A stretch of DNA of 64,000 bases from Callaeas wilsoni (Eukaryota > Chordata > Aves > Passeriformes > Callaeidae): contig VWPU01001360.1 in NCBI GenBank assembly GCA_013398955.1, forward strand, positions 1 through 64,000, in the 5' to 3' direction. Numbering within the stretch: position 1 is the first letter of the stretch; each line of letters opens with the position of its first letter. Of the stretch, positions 12,038 to 24,532 are shown in pieces. The notes below the pieces were generated by a model, which was given only the letters and a program-made list of their open reading frames with translations, was not told where the DNA came from and did not search any database. A program made the translations under genes and the position numbers.

Positions 12038-15000
12038 CTGCCAAAAGAGACAGGGCACACTGTGAGAATGATTGCGCTCCCCCTCCAACAAGAGTAGGAA
12101 AAGGGGACATGAGGTTGGTTTGAAAATGGAGAAACAGAAAAACTTTGCCTGGACAGATGCAAATGTTGGTGACACGAGACACTGATGAAGTAGATCATGC
12201 AGAAAGTGATGTCAAATTCATCAAAAGATCAGGCTGTCAAGAACCAGACACAGATCTTTTCAGTAGCAGCGTGGCTACTGAATGAGAAAATGATGCAATC
12301 ACACTGGCCCATGACCCTGGGTCAGGCCCATGTACACCACAGTGAACTCATTCAATTGTTTCTCTTCCCCCGTAGTTTGTCCAGCCAATTCAGCAAACTC
12401 GTCGTTTCAATCCCATGTTACAGCAACTACTGCAGGATGTTTTAGACAATCAGAAAGCCAGCCAAGTTTAGAAGAACTTCGCTCCAGCATTTCTGATGTC
12501 AAAGAGCCTGTAAGAGCAAAGACCATAGTCCTCTAATTGTGTGCTTCTGAGGCATGAAAACACACCCCTTAATAACTAGAGTCATATCTGCAATGGTCAG
12601 ACTAGATGCTTTGTCACAAGCCTTCCAGAGTTTTCCACAGTGAAGCCTGAGGTTCCCGGAGCAGTAAGCTGCAACAGCAACCAGTAAGATCCAGCATGGC
12701 AAATGCTGCTTTTCTCTGGAGCGCAGTGGGAATAACAGTTCTAAAGACAATGTCACTTACTTCATAAATAACTGTTTGTTCAAAAATTCTATAGAATCTT
12801 CATCTTCCCTTGAGATAGGTTTAGAAACTCTGCCTACTAGAGATTACCAAAATCCTCCCTCCAAATTTTTCTAAACAGGGAAAAGCATCAAAGTAAAGCT
12901 ACCCTGAGGACACAAAGCAGCTGTCGTGCTGGAGCATTGCAAAGTAGGTGGGCCACACTGCTGAACCTCATTCTTGATCTATTGTCAAGGTGAAATTCAG
13001 TCGTGACACGAATAGCTAGGAAAGCTACTTGTTGGGGTAAGTTCATTAGAAAACAGGAGCAGAGTGATAGATAGCATAACTTGCTCTGACTCTGATATTC
13101 ATTACTGTGCAAAAAGAGTATAGGACATACAGCAAGTGAGCCAAAGGGATGCATGCACAGAGATAAAAGGGGCTTCCTTTTCCTGTTCTATTAGTTGTTT
13201 TCCCCACTATCCTCTTCTGTAGGCACAACTGGCATTTTCAAATTTTGCACACCTCTGAATGTCAAATCAGTGCAAATTGCTCTGTTTTACCATCTGTACC
13301 TTTTTTGCGACTCACATATTTTAAGTGACTCCTCAGTTGTACCTTATGATTTACAGGAGAGTCAAACTCATTTCATCTTGGCTATACTGGACCAATATCC
13401 TATTGCTGACGAGGGCCAAAAGCAGAGGCTTACAGAAGGGCAAAAATACAGCAAATAACAAGGGAGGCACCTCTAGTTCCCCTTTCTCAATTCTGATGAT
13501 CAGGACTTAATTTACAGAAGTCTCAGGTTATCTATCCAATGATGGGGAGATCAGAACATTCTTTGGCTACAGAGACTTCCTAAGGGTTTTTCAGAGGTTT
13601 TGTGCGGCAGTGAACGTCTGTGTGAACATGGTGCCTCTCAGACCTGTCCCCCCTGCTGACCACCAGCTCCTGGGCAGCTGCCAGTGCTGGGATGTTTGGA
13701 GGGCAGCTGAAGGAGAGAGCTCTCTGGACTGTGCAAGGAAGTGGAGGGTAAAGTCATGGGCAGAGTGTGTACAGCAGGATCCCTCCAGACACTGAATCCC
13801 CTGCAATGACCTCAAACACCCTTTTCCATAAAAAGGCGGGGGGGAAGGGAAGGGGAGCAGGGGAGAAAGAAAAGATAAGCTGCACTACTATACAAAGAAT
13901 GGGACTAGGAAGAAATGAAATCTTATTAAAAGCTGTAATTAAAGTTGTACACTTGTGTAATCAAAGTCAGTAACAAGGAGACCCCAGTTGATCAAAGATT
14001 AACAGCTCTTTCCACAAACACTTGAGCTTCCTCAGAGCTATGTCAGATTCCTTCTATATTAAACCAGGGATGCTCTCTAACTTTAAGGAGTTTACTGGAA
14101 AGAAAAGCATAGCTGTGTGACAAGAAACTGCCACCACTGCATAAGTCTTCCTTATGCCAAAAATCACGTCAGTCATTAGAATATGCATGCCACAAAGCAT
14201 CCGTATCAACAAAAACAATACATCTCAGCAACTCAGATAAAGGATCTGACTGGAGATTGCTTCAGTTTCCACCTTGCGTTAAGACTGAAAATAACTGTAA
14301 GTCTTCAAATGTAAAATATTTGACTTTAAATCACAGTATCAAGTAGAGTAAATTTCAGATTTTTCTAAGAGAGAGAAAAGGGATTTTGAGATACTAATGG
14401 CAGAGAAGCAACCAAGCTAATGGGTCAAATTCACTCTTGCAATCTAGCTGTTTCATTACATTTATTTTAAAGATTTTAAATATGCATTTTTTGCCTTAAA
14501 GAAAAATAGCAATTTAGAAGTATTCAGTCACCTCCATATTTTAAGAAGGCTTGCCTTGGCTCCACTACAGCAAGCATGATCAAAAAAATGCAGTTCTCTA
14601 AGTATTCAGTGGAAAGATATTCAGATACTGAGACCTTGAGGAATTGCCCTGGCCTTAATTATAAATGGATTTTTTTTTTTTAAGTGACAAATAATCAAAC
14701 ATAGGAAAGCAGAGAAATGGTATTTCCTTATGACACTCATGTCAGTGGTAAACAGCTTCCCTGAAATTACTTTTGGGTGCCTAGTTGTTTTGTTTTACCA
14801 TTAGTCTTTATTGGAGGGATTCTGACTCATTCCAAACGTCAGTTAGGTTTTTTTAAAAGAACTTCAAACTTAGAGATAGTTTTTCTTTTTTGTGCTACAT
14901 ATCTAAACACAGAATGTTTTATCTTATGCAGGAAAAACCAGAAAGTATATTAAAACCAGGGCAAAAAAGGGGAAGTACTGTCCTATTGTGTTCATCACTG

Positions 15001-17195
15001 TGGAGTCAGGGAGGTGGGACAAATCCCAGCCCCCTCCCAGGAGGTTTACAATGGAGCTGGAGAACAAACAAGGGTGGGAATAAGACTGGAGAGCATATGA
15101 GCTCAAATGAAACTCAAACAGATCAGTTGAGTTTGAGCAAGTGAGATACAAGAAGAGAAAAAAAATTAATATTATAAAGTGTATCACATGTCAGAAAAAA
15201 GATTAATTATCTGTTACATGCTTCATAGTTTTCCCAAACTGTGTTGCTATGGAAGACTTCCACTTCGACTTCTGAAAAAGTATCTGTAAAAACTATGGGG
15301 AATTTCCTCATTATTTTCATGAAAAGTATGTATGAGTCAGTGCTGTGCTGTGACTGACTGCAAGGGTCAATTCTTCCCTTTGGACAGGGGAGTTAAAGGT
15401 CACACAGACTTGTCTAGATTGATATTAATGACACAAAATCATCAGCATATGTGCAGATTTTAAAGATGCTGGGAAAAAGCAAGGAGCAGACATGAACAAC
15501 TGCTGGACAAGGAAGGCAAATCATACTGAAGGCAACACAGCTGGAAATACAGAATACAGTTGTCAGCACACTGTGAAAAACACACAGCCCTTCAGTACAG
15601 AGCCCCAGGTGAAACCCCAGATGTTTGGGACAGGCGTGCCAGTGACACTGCTGGCATACACACAGGCTTTGCACTTGCATACCAACCCATGCACACTAAA
15701 ATAACCCAGTTCTGGCTGACTGATAAAAGCTCACGGACTTGGAAAAGAAGAACCTATGCTATTGCACACTCCTGCAAAGCTGCATAGGAGGGGTAAATGT
15801 CTAGTAGAGGTTAGGGGCTCTTTATTGGTAAAAAAAAGTAGGACTGAAACTAAAAAGCATTCTGGGAGCAGTGGAAGCTTGGTGTGACCAGGGAGGTGAG
15901 CTCTCTGAAAGCACCAGCAGCCCTCTGAGTGCTGGGACAGCGATGTGCAGTTCTGTGCAGCCTTGCCGGTAGTCACTGCCATGACAGCAAGCACCAGTGT
16001 GGAAGATCAGATTCTGTGACTTCCTTGAGGTCATTGTTCTTTTAAGTGTTAAGAAACTGAGGTTTTCTATCATGGAATCGGGTCAGCTAATAACAAAGGC
16101 AGGGAAGAACAATTCTTCCCTTCCCTCAATCTTTGCCTGCTAGCTCTAACTAGACCATAAGGTTTCTGAGCAGACTCCAACTTACAACTTTTCTGTATAG
16201 TACCTAGTGCCGTGACTTTGCTGTCTAGGCATGCCTTGAATGAGGAAAAAAAAATAAAAGAAACCCAAGAACCTGCCAGTCTTATAAGCCCATAAATTAG
16301 CAACAAGGACCAAAAGCCTGACTTCACTCCAGATGCTCAAGATGTTTCTGTGCTGACAAGTGATCCTGATGGGCCCTGAAAGCAGTGGAGCAGCTCTCCA
16401 CCACTTCGCAGTTCATCCTGCAAAGCAACATATTTTTGAGTGCACCTACACCTTTTACAACAGCTACAGAATAGGCAGAATCCAGCGTTCCCCTCCTGCA
16501 GTGCCTAACACAGCCCAGGTTAGTACCCAGAGGAGGTAAGCGCTCGCTGAAGACCTGTAACCAGCCATGCTCAACCATGATTGCAGGTCCACACCACCCC
16601 GGGAAAACTCGGATGACAAAGAACCAGTCCTCCTTAAGTGCAGTTCTTAAATTTCCACCAGATACCTCTGAGTATGAATCCAGACTGTCTCCAGCTCTTG
16701 AGGCCAGGCCTCTTTCTAGTCATTTCCCTCTAAACCCATGCTCACTACATGACTAGCCGAGTAAAAACCTGATAGCACAGGAAGAAATGAATAGTCATGT
16801 AACAGAAAGCAACAGACTTTTCCTTCTACAGTTTGCAATAGTCCTCAGCCACAATAAAAAATGTGGGCCTTGCTTTCCTTAAGACCATGGAGTTTTTATT
16901 TACTATGCACTTAGCCTCTAGTCTTACATTTTAGATCATTTGACTCATTTGATACTGTGAGGAGCAGCGAGAACAACTGAAAAAGACCTTTTAAATCAGA
17001 ACTTGTTCTTCAGCAGCACTGCCATCCAATTTCAAACTGGGTGAGATCTGAGAAGTGGTATGAGAGGAGTGATGCAATGAAGCTTCAGAAGATACTTTTT
17101 ACTCTCCTTTTGGAGACACTCATGAATGAGTCTGGAAATGAAGCACCAATGAGGTCTCAGGACTTCTCACAAAGTTGAACAGAGACTAAGAAATC

Positions 17196-17815
17196 ATGCA
17201 GGCACCACCTGAGCTATCAGTTGCCTGCGACACTGGAGACCATCTTGGACAACTACATGCCTTGGCAAGTGTTGAGAGAACTGCACTGAGCTGGCTATAC
17301 TCATTCCTTTCCAGCAGGTCCCACGAGGCCCCTGACAGGCAGCTGCTCCTTCTGCCTATGACCTGTGACATGAAGAATGCCACAGGGCTCAATTCTTCAA
17401 CCGCTTCTGTTTAATATCTATGCAAAACCTTCAGGGAATATGATGAAGTACATGAGCAGCAGTGCCAGTCATTACATTGATGACATGCAGCTTTATGTAT
17501 CTTTTTACCCCTCATGCTGACAGCACTCTCTCAAACCTCGCAGTGTTGAAAGCAAGGGCAGCATAGCTGGCAGACGCTGAAGTCAGGAGAGATCGGAATG
17601 AGGCTGCCTGGAAGTGGGAAGCATTACAAACTATGCACTAACACCATTAATGTGGACAATCTTACAGACACAGTCACCAAAAGGGCCTTCCTCTCCCTCT
17701 CCAGTCTGCATAATTCTCTTCTCAAGCTGCAGCCTGGCCATGTTCATGTGTGTTTCTCCCATCTGGACTGGCCTACTCTGACTCTCAGGCTAGAAAAGCA
17801 ACAGACAGAGCTAGC
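17196..17815 (+). mobile_element. Ancient L2-like LINE reverse-transcriptase relic
   Basis: Conserved reverse-transcriptase blocks of an L2-type non-LTR retrotransposon appear in order on the + strand. First is ALSWLYSFLSSRSHEA (from about 17282), like the ALSWFRSFLSGR block. Next is QGSILQPLLFNIYAKPSG (from 17383), like QGSILSPLLFNIYVKPLG. Then HYIDDMQLYVSF (17470-17505) is the catalytic box, with YIDD in place of the usual YADD. After a decayed stretch, AFLSLSSLHNSLLKL and VHVCFSHLDWPTL (about 17680-17780) match the downstream part that ends in SRLDYCNALY in intact elements. The blocks are in different frames and contain stops, so the copy is dead. Neither its 5' nor its 3' end could be placed. 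Confidence 0.75.
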
Positions 17816-20800
17816 TGCAAAACCGTGGTACTTACCCTATCACAAAACAAGCCAAAGAAGTCCACAGTCCCCCGCCTGTCCTCATGCCTTTTCCTCACAG
17901 ACTCTGAAACACCACTGATTTTCATGAAGGGCACAGTGGACTGAGTTCAGGCTGCTTGAATGTCTGCTTCTCGTTGCTAGACCCAGATGCAACTGGAAAT
18001 GTGTGCTTAGCTCTGTTAAGCACAGTATCACCAGGCTCCTATAACATCTTCAGACAGCAGACCCTCAGCTCCAGAGCATCTTCCCAGAAGAGATAAAGCA
18101 TTCTGCTTTGCTCACCCTCACATTACATTGCAAGATCCTAACATAACAATCATCAAAATATCCAAGCAAAAGAAAATATGGAATATTCAAGAGTGTCAGA
18201 CAACTTACTGGGCATTAAACAACAAAGGGCTGACTAGGCCCCTCCTTTGGCTGCACTCTCTGGAATTTCTAGTTTATAGGCAGTGCCTAATTGCTACAAG
18301 CATGCACTCTGCAACTGCAGAAAGGTAGGACATGGAGATTCAATAGGAATAGAGAATGGCTTTCCTGGCATTAGGTGAAGCATAACAGACTCCTCAAAAT
18401 CCTACCACACTCTAACGGCAAGCCAAAAAGTGCAGGAATGTGCAGATTCAGTTTTCTCATAGTGGCCCATTGCATCTGTCCCTGTACAACATTTTCTAAT
18501 GATGTAAGGGGTGTGAATGTGAGTGAAGGCAAAACAGGATTTCCAGATGTGCTACAGAATGACTCAAACTTTCTGGGCTCTCAGTTTTTTAACATAAACT
18601 TGGCAGCTTTCTAAAGACTGACAAACACATATCTATCCTACACTCTCCAAGAGCCAGAGTCATTGAGACAGCTATTTCATTTCTACACATACCACGTAAT
18701 TTCACCTGATGGACAACAGGAAGACTCTAACTTTCCCCAGCCTGGGAGTCAGAGAAAACAATGGCTAGCAGGACTCTTTTGGTAGTAGGTAGACTACACA
18801 AATCAGACCACAAAACAGTATACAAAGCAGACAGTGTTGCTGGAGCAGCAATGATCCAAGGGTAAACAAAAGACTTTCTAGGAGAGTTAACGCCTTTCAT
18901 TGGAAGAACTCATGCAGACAGGTCAAAATAGACAAGCTTCTAGCACTTGCTCACTGCTCTGTGGCAGGTGCAGAGACTGTATGTGGTTGAAGAGATTAGG
19001 AGCCATCAGAGAGCTGATGACAAGCTCCTGAGTCAGCACTGGCACAGCCCAGACATTACAGCAGTCAAGAAGATGCCCTGAGCTACAAGTCTAGGTTGAC
19101 TCCCAAATCAGTGTAAAAGCAATGTGAGGTTTTTTAGCACCCTCCTCCAAGCACTCAGCATTAGCATTCTACATAGAAGGGCAAAGAAATCCCCTTTTGC
19201 AGGTATTTACCAGCAAACTTCCCCTGATGGGTTGGAAATCCCTGCTGGCTACTTGTGGCCAGAATCAACAGGGTACTCACTGCTTGAATCACGGTGTGAT
19301 GCTGATTCCTAACAGAGAGCAGAGCCTCATAGAGTGAGCTACATTCACTACTCTGGAAACAGGCTTAGGCTGTAATTTAATCCACTGTGAAACTACAGGT
19401 ATCATCTCATGCAAAAAGTCTGTCTTTGAAGAAAAATGACAAAAGGTAGGCTTAACTTACAATTTGAGGAAAATTGATCTGATTAGCCCCATCCTCACAG
19501 GTATTGTAGAAGTATGAGAGCTCTGCTGGCATTTCCATTTAAAGAAAAGAAACAGCAGCACAAGTTAATACTGCCAAGAAGAGTGTGGTACATGATGGTA
19601 TCTTGCTGACAAAAATCTGGCTTTCAGGGTAAAGAGCTGCAGCCATCTTTGTGCAGGAATAAGGATCAGAACTAGAGGTGCTCCTCTTCCTGCAGCTGTG
19701 CATGACCCTGCTCAAGGCCTGCAGCCACATTCCCAGTTCTCAAAGCCAAAAAAGTGGGATTATTCTCCCCATCTCACTCACCTGTTAACATGCAGAGTTG
19801 TTGGCTGGATACAAGAGGTATCTGAGTGTGGTACAAGCTGATGTGTACTTATGACATCAGGTATTTCAGAAGATTAAGTTATCAGCCCCATTCAAATATA
19901 CTGGACTGTGAACAATTGCACTACAGTGCACATGGTAGTTTGTCCACATCTTCTCTACTTTCATTTCCATGAAGAGGCATCAGCAGTAGTTTCCATGTCA
20001 TACATCAGGCTACCTAAGTTGTTTCCAGAGACAGACATTGCATACAATCTCTATTAGACTCAGCACAGTGACCAATTAGGTTAATCTCAGAGGCAGACTC
20101 CTTGGGGATATCTCAGAGCATCTATTCTTTCTCAGGCCAGAGTTTCTGTTTTAAAGAGATGCAGCATCATCCAATTAAATGAACAACAGGTGTGAAAGGT
20201 AATAACCTAGACCTCTTTTGTGTCTGAAGACAGCACTCAGAATTCAGCTTGGTCCTAACCTCCCCTAAAAGGTCAAAAATTCTCTCCAATTACTAAAGGA
20301 ATGAACTAACGAAAACTTCAGCAACAGTATTAGATTGGACATGACAACATCTAAGGGATTTCTTTATATATATTTTTAGAAAAGCAACTCAAGCTGCTGG
20401 GGCTTGGGGTCACCAGAATTCTGTTTGGATTAGTGCAACAATAGTTTTACGGGCCAGATGTAGTCAGAGACAGTCTATCCACTCAGCTCCCACGGTTCTG
20501 ATTTCCCACAGCGGTCCTATCTTTTGCATCTCTGGTAAAAAACATAATCTATCACCCAAACTGGCACCAGGAAGACAGCAAATCTGACTTCTACAAATTA
20601 CTCTGCCGTGACTTCCTTTGTAGCTTTAACAGTTCCCCTGCAGAACACGGGTAACACCCTACACTTACCTCACTAATAAATCGTGTGCATTACTTCAGGC
20701 ACTGTCTGTACTAAAAAGATGCTCAGATCATGAACAGAAATCCTCTCCTAGCTCTAGCTGTGCCAGCTAAAAATATCACCCATTCCCTCCTACCCTGCTG

Positions 20801-21279
20801 CTTTTCACTGCTTGTCTCCTAGAGCTTACCGCTCCCACACCTCCTGCCAGTGGCAATACTTGCGTGAGCGCTCCCTGACTCAGTTCAGGCAAGGCCATTC
20901 GATCTGTTCCAGCAAACCCAGCTGACACTGCCCGGAAGAGCTGAGGGCAAGCTCACAAAAGCCCTTCTGCCACCAGAGGCACCTCCGGCAGTACAACCAG
21001 CTTGGGTTAGTCTTCAAGTGGCACACTTGTTTGTTTGCAAGCGGAAGAAGTCTGTCCACACCATCAGTGGTGACAGTTAGGTCACTCAGCCAGCACAGCC
21101 CTCTTGGGAGGCACAGCAAATGCAAGTGGAAGTTGTTCCCTACCACTCCAGTTACATCATTGGCCCAAATGACATCAGCTAAGCTGACAAGAGCATTCCT
21201 TTTCAAGTGTCTCTAAGTAACTCATCTTTCATGAAGCCACATATCTCCACCAGAGCTCAACAGGCAATGAGATGCCAGG

Positions 21280-21311
21280 AAAGACCATGGGGGTTTTGTC
21301 CCATGGTCTTT
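21280..21311. repeat. Perfect hairpin, 12-bp stem, 8-nt loop
   Basis: AAAGACCATGGG (21280-21291) and CCCATGGTCTTT (21300-21311) are exact reverse complements around GGTTTTGT. Pairing stops at both ends. No known small-RNA family is recognised. Confidence 0.8.
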
Positions 21312-23324
21312 GCCTCATGCTTTAAGCCATGTCAGAGTCCCAGCTGTCCAAGCTCTACAGCGTGGTCCTGGTCTGAATGACCTCTGTTAGCCCTCTTGGA
21401 AGTTCTCAGGCTGGGATTTCCCCTGCACCTTGTGCAGTTACTTAGTAGACAAATATACAGTGCCATTCAATCCAGGTGGCAGAATTTAAAAGAGATTAAA
21501 ATAAGCATGCAAATAGAAGAGTGGTACAAATGTTCCTAAATGGCATGCAAGCTTCCCCAGTACACTGACCTGTTATTACATTAATATTTTAGGTACCTCC
21601 TGCCCTTTGACTAGAAAGAGTTAGCAAGCTCACATTTTTCTGCTGACTTGTCTCTTTTGTAGGAACCTTGTATCTCCTGCTGCAAAGGAAATGCCAGTGC
21701 AGGAAACAATCCATTTTGCACAGGTGAAAATGATCACACAGGTAGCAAAGCAGAGATTTATATAGATCTAACATAAAACCACATAATTATTAGAGTTTAC
21801 TTCGCCTCTGAGGTCAGCCTTGGGAAAGAAATCAGCTAGAGCCAATACTGTAAAGTTACTTATCTTGAGTGGGTAGCACTTTCGGATCCTTGGTCACGAT
21901 CTATGTGTGACAAACTGAATACACATGTAAGAAAACACTAAAATCTACTGCACCCAGTCAATAATTATCAGCCACACAAAACAAAACAGGAGATCGTATT
22001 TTCTGTTCTCTACAAAGTCGTCTCATGCCTAGATAACTAAAGTTGTGTTTCTTTGAGTTATTATTTCTCTTAAATACATGGGAACAATCATTCTGTTACT
22101 TGTATAAATCTACTGGCCTTGGCAGACGTACAGCAGGGATGTACTTGACTCATGCTACATAGGGGAATTCCCAAGAGAACTGTGAATTAGATTTCCTCTT
22201 CTCACCTCCTCCCCCCAGCTCTACCCACAAATGGAAGTAGGGCAGATTACGGTCATTCCTCTGCTGAAGTATCATTATTACTCCTCAAAAAGTAACAATA
22301 AAAATTGTAAGAGTTGAAACAGATGCATCTAACACATCATCTCACAGCTCCCCCAGCATAAAGAATGCCCTGTATTGAGAGCACACTGGAACAAACTCAA
22401 AGGTCTAGGCATAGGATCTTCTGCACCTGGAGCACATCCCGTGGGACCAGAGCAAACCATCATTGCAAATACTCACATATAACTCTGAGAAGTGGTGTTT
22501 CAAACACCTGTGCCCTGGTTTCTGTAGATACTTATGTGGCACCTAAGAGGAACTCTTTAATAAAGTCAAGGAAAAGTACTTGCCACAACCAGCTTTCAGA
22601 AACTCAAGTATCTGATGGTTGTTCCCATACAAATGGACTTTCCTTGCACCTCTTTTTCTTCTGCCTTGCTTCCTGTTCTCAGCACCACCTTAATTCAAGT
22701 ATCGGACTGGGGTGGTTATTACAGTAGAACAGTTAAAGCAAATAGAAAAGCTTTGTAATTCACTTAAAAATTAGCAAAGCCTGCAATACTGTTTTGCTGC
22801 AATTATCACTGCAAAATAGACCCTTCCTTCTGCTCAAATAACTTACTCTTTTGGCAAGTCTGGAAGACTCCAGTTGTTTAATGCATATCCCCATTACGTT
22901 AAGGTAGCCCTCAGATTCAGTTTTGGCCCTGTGTGTTGACTGAGGTCTTCAAAAACTTGTGATGAAGCCCTGCCTGTGACCAAGCATCAGGTCCTAGCTC
23001 AGCGCAGCACGTTATTGAGTGTGCAAGTCCCTTTCAATTCAAAGTTAGGCAGATACTTGAATGTCTTGCTGAACAGAGATGGCAGCTGAACAGAGAGCAC
23101 ATGCTTCACTGCACTTTTAGAATGAGGTCTTAGAAGCAGGTACATGTGGGCAAGGCTGTTCAGGTCACTTTATCATGTTTTCCCAGCTGGAACTAGCCAG
23201 AGCTAACACATTGGTTCCATTTTCTTTCTGGGATGTAATACGCTGCAGTAGTTAAAGCTGCAGGTCACAAAAGTGTAATCTAGGGATCATGAGACAGACA
23301 TTAATCAATCAACCAGTGGAAATA

Positions 23325-23400
23325 GAAGCTGGGTAGATATCATTATCTCTACATTACAGAGAAGACACAGAGAGTTTGCATAACAAAGCCATAGAGAAAG
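23325..23400 (-). mobile_element. MIR-like SINE fragment
   Basis: The + strand reads GGGTAGATATCATTATCT, then CTACATTACAGAGAAGAC and ACAGAGAGTTTGCATAAC. This follows the antisense pattern of ancient MIR/CORE SINEs (ATTATCCCCATTTTACAGAT, then GAGGAAACTGAGGCACAGAG). It is short and diverged, so the element is inferred to lie on the minus strand. Confidence 0.5.
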
Positions 23401-24500
23401 AGAAGTCACTTTTCTTATTTCCCAGTTTTGCTGCATCTTTTCCTCTGAAATTTGTTTTCTCACTCTGCAAGACTTCCTTCCCCAACTGCCATCCAGCAAT
23501 TTTCTTGGTTCAGAGACAAAGCTGATACCATGTCATGCTGAAAGCTAGCTGAAGATCTTCTATACAAAAATCAGTTAAAGAAATACAAGAGTAACCTTTC
23601 CTTTTTTTTCAGATATCCTGTAAAAGCTACCTGAACACTGCAGTGACAATGATAATGACAGGCAAAGACAATGACTAAACAAGAGTCTGGACATGGAACT
23701 AAACTGCATACAGAGTCTCCACTTGTCTGCACCCCAATTAGTACAGAATGGAGACAAGTATCACAGTGGTCTATAAACAGGACAAGAAAAAGATTGACAA
23801 GTAACTGAAGGAAAAGAACTGCAGGAGTCAACTGTCAGAGCAAGGAGAGGTTACAGAAAAAGAGAGAGAGAGAGGTTAGCCCATTGCCCTGGAGTAATGG
23901 CTAGCCTTTAACACATGGCCTCTGCTCCTGTCAGTATTTCTTCTTGGACAGGTTATCTCAGGAATTTATGCTTTCCAATAATTACCTTTCAGAGGGCTCT
24001 CACTTATCTTGCAAGAGGAATCCAACAGTAACCTGACCTGCATTGCTCATGCAATCACCATCCACCCCCTCTAACCTTACATCCCATCTCTCAAAGCAAA
24101 AGCAAGCAGCTCTTCCCAGACTTCCAGTGCTGCATCAGCAGCAGTTGATAAAATTGCTTGGTGAAGTTGATAAAAATAAGAGTTTTAATGCTTAATGTTA
24201 CATAAACATTGGCGAGCTTGCAGGCAAAAGCAGTAAAATATTACCAGCAGGTTAAAATACCTTGTGTGGTAATGTTACATTATCCAGAACTCAAGACGAA
24301 CACTTGTCTTGCACCACCATAAGAAGCATTTTTACCTGAGGGTAAGTTTTATTATTTTACTGCAGCAGATCTCAGAGCCAGTCAGCATTGGCTTTAATAA
24401 ATTTTGGGACTTGCAAGGCCCTCTAGTTAAGCTCTCTTCCTATTACCCTTCCAATCTACCTTTCTGCCACTATGTGAATTGCTTTTCTTCTTGAAACATC

Positions 24501-24532
24501 AATGCCAAAAGGAAGCTTTTGCTTTTGGCATT
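24501..24532. repeat. Perfect hairpin, 11-bp stem, 10-nt loop
   Basis: AATGCCAAAAG (24501-24511) and CTTTTGGCATT (24522-24532) are exact reverse complements around GAAGCTTTTG. It lies in AT-leaning intronic sequence and no family is recognised. Confidence 0.75.

Noticed and set aside
20830..21206. Minus-strand GC-richer block with a 108-codon open frame and a GTAAGC donor-like site at 20829, considered as an alternative first exon of DPF3.
   Set aside because: The open frame stops at 20880, before the donor. No start codon lies in frame after it, and the peptide resembles nothing I know. A good-looking GT site is expected by chance.
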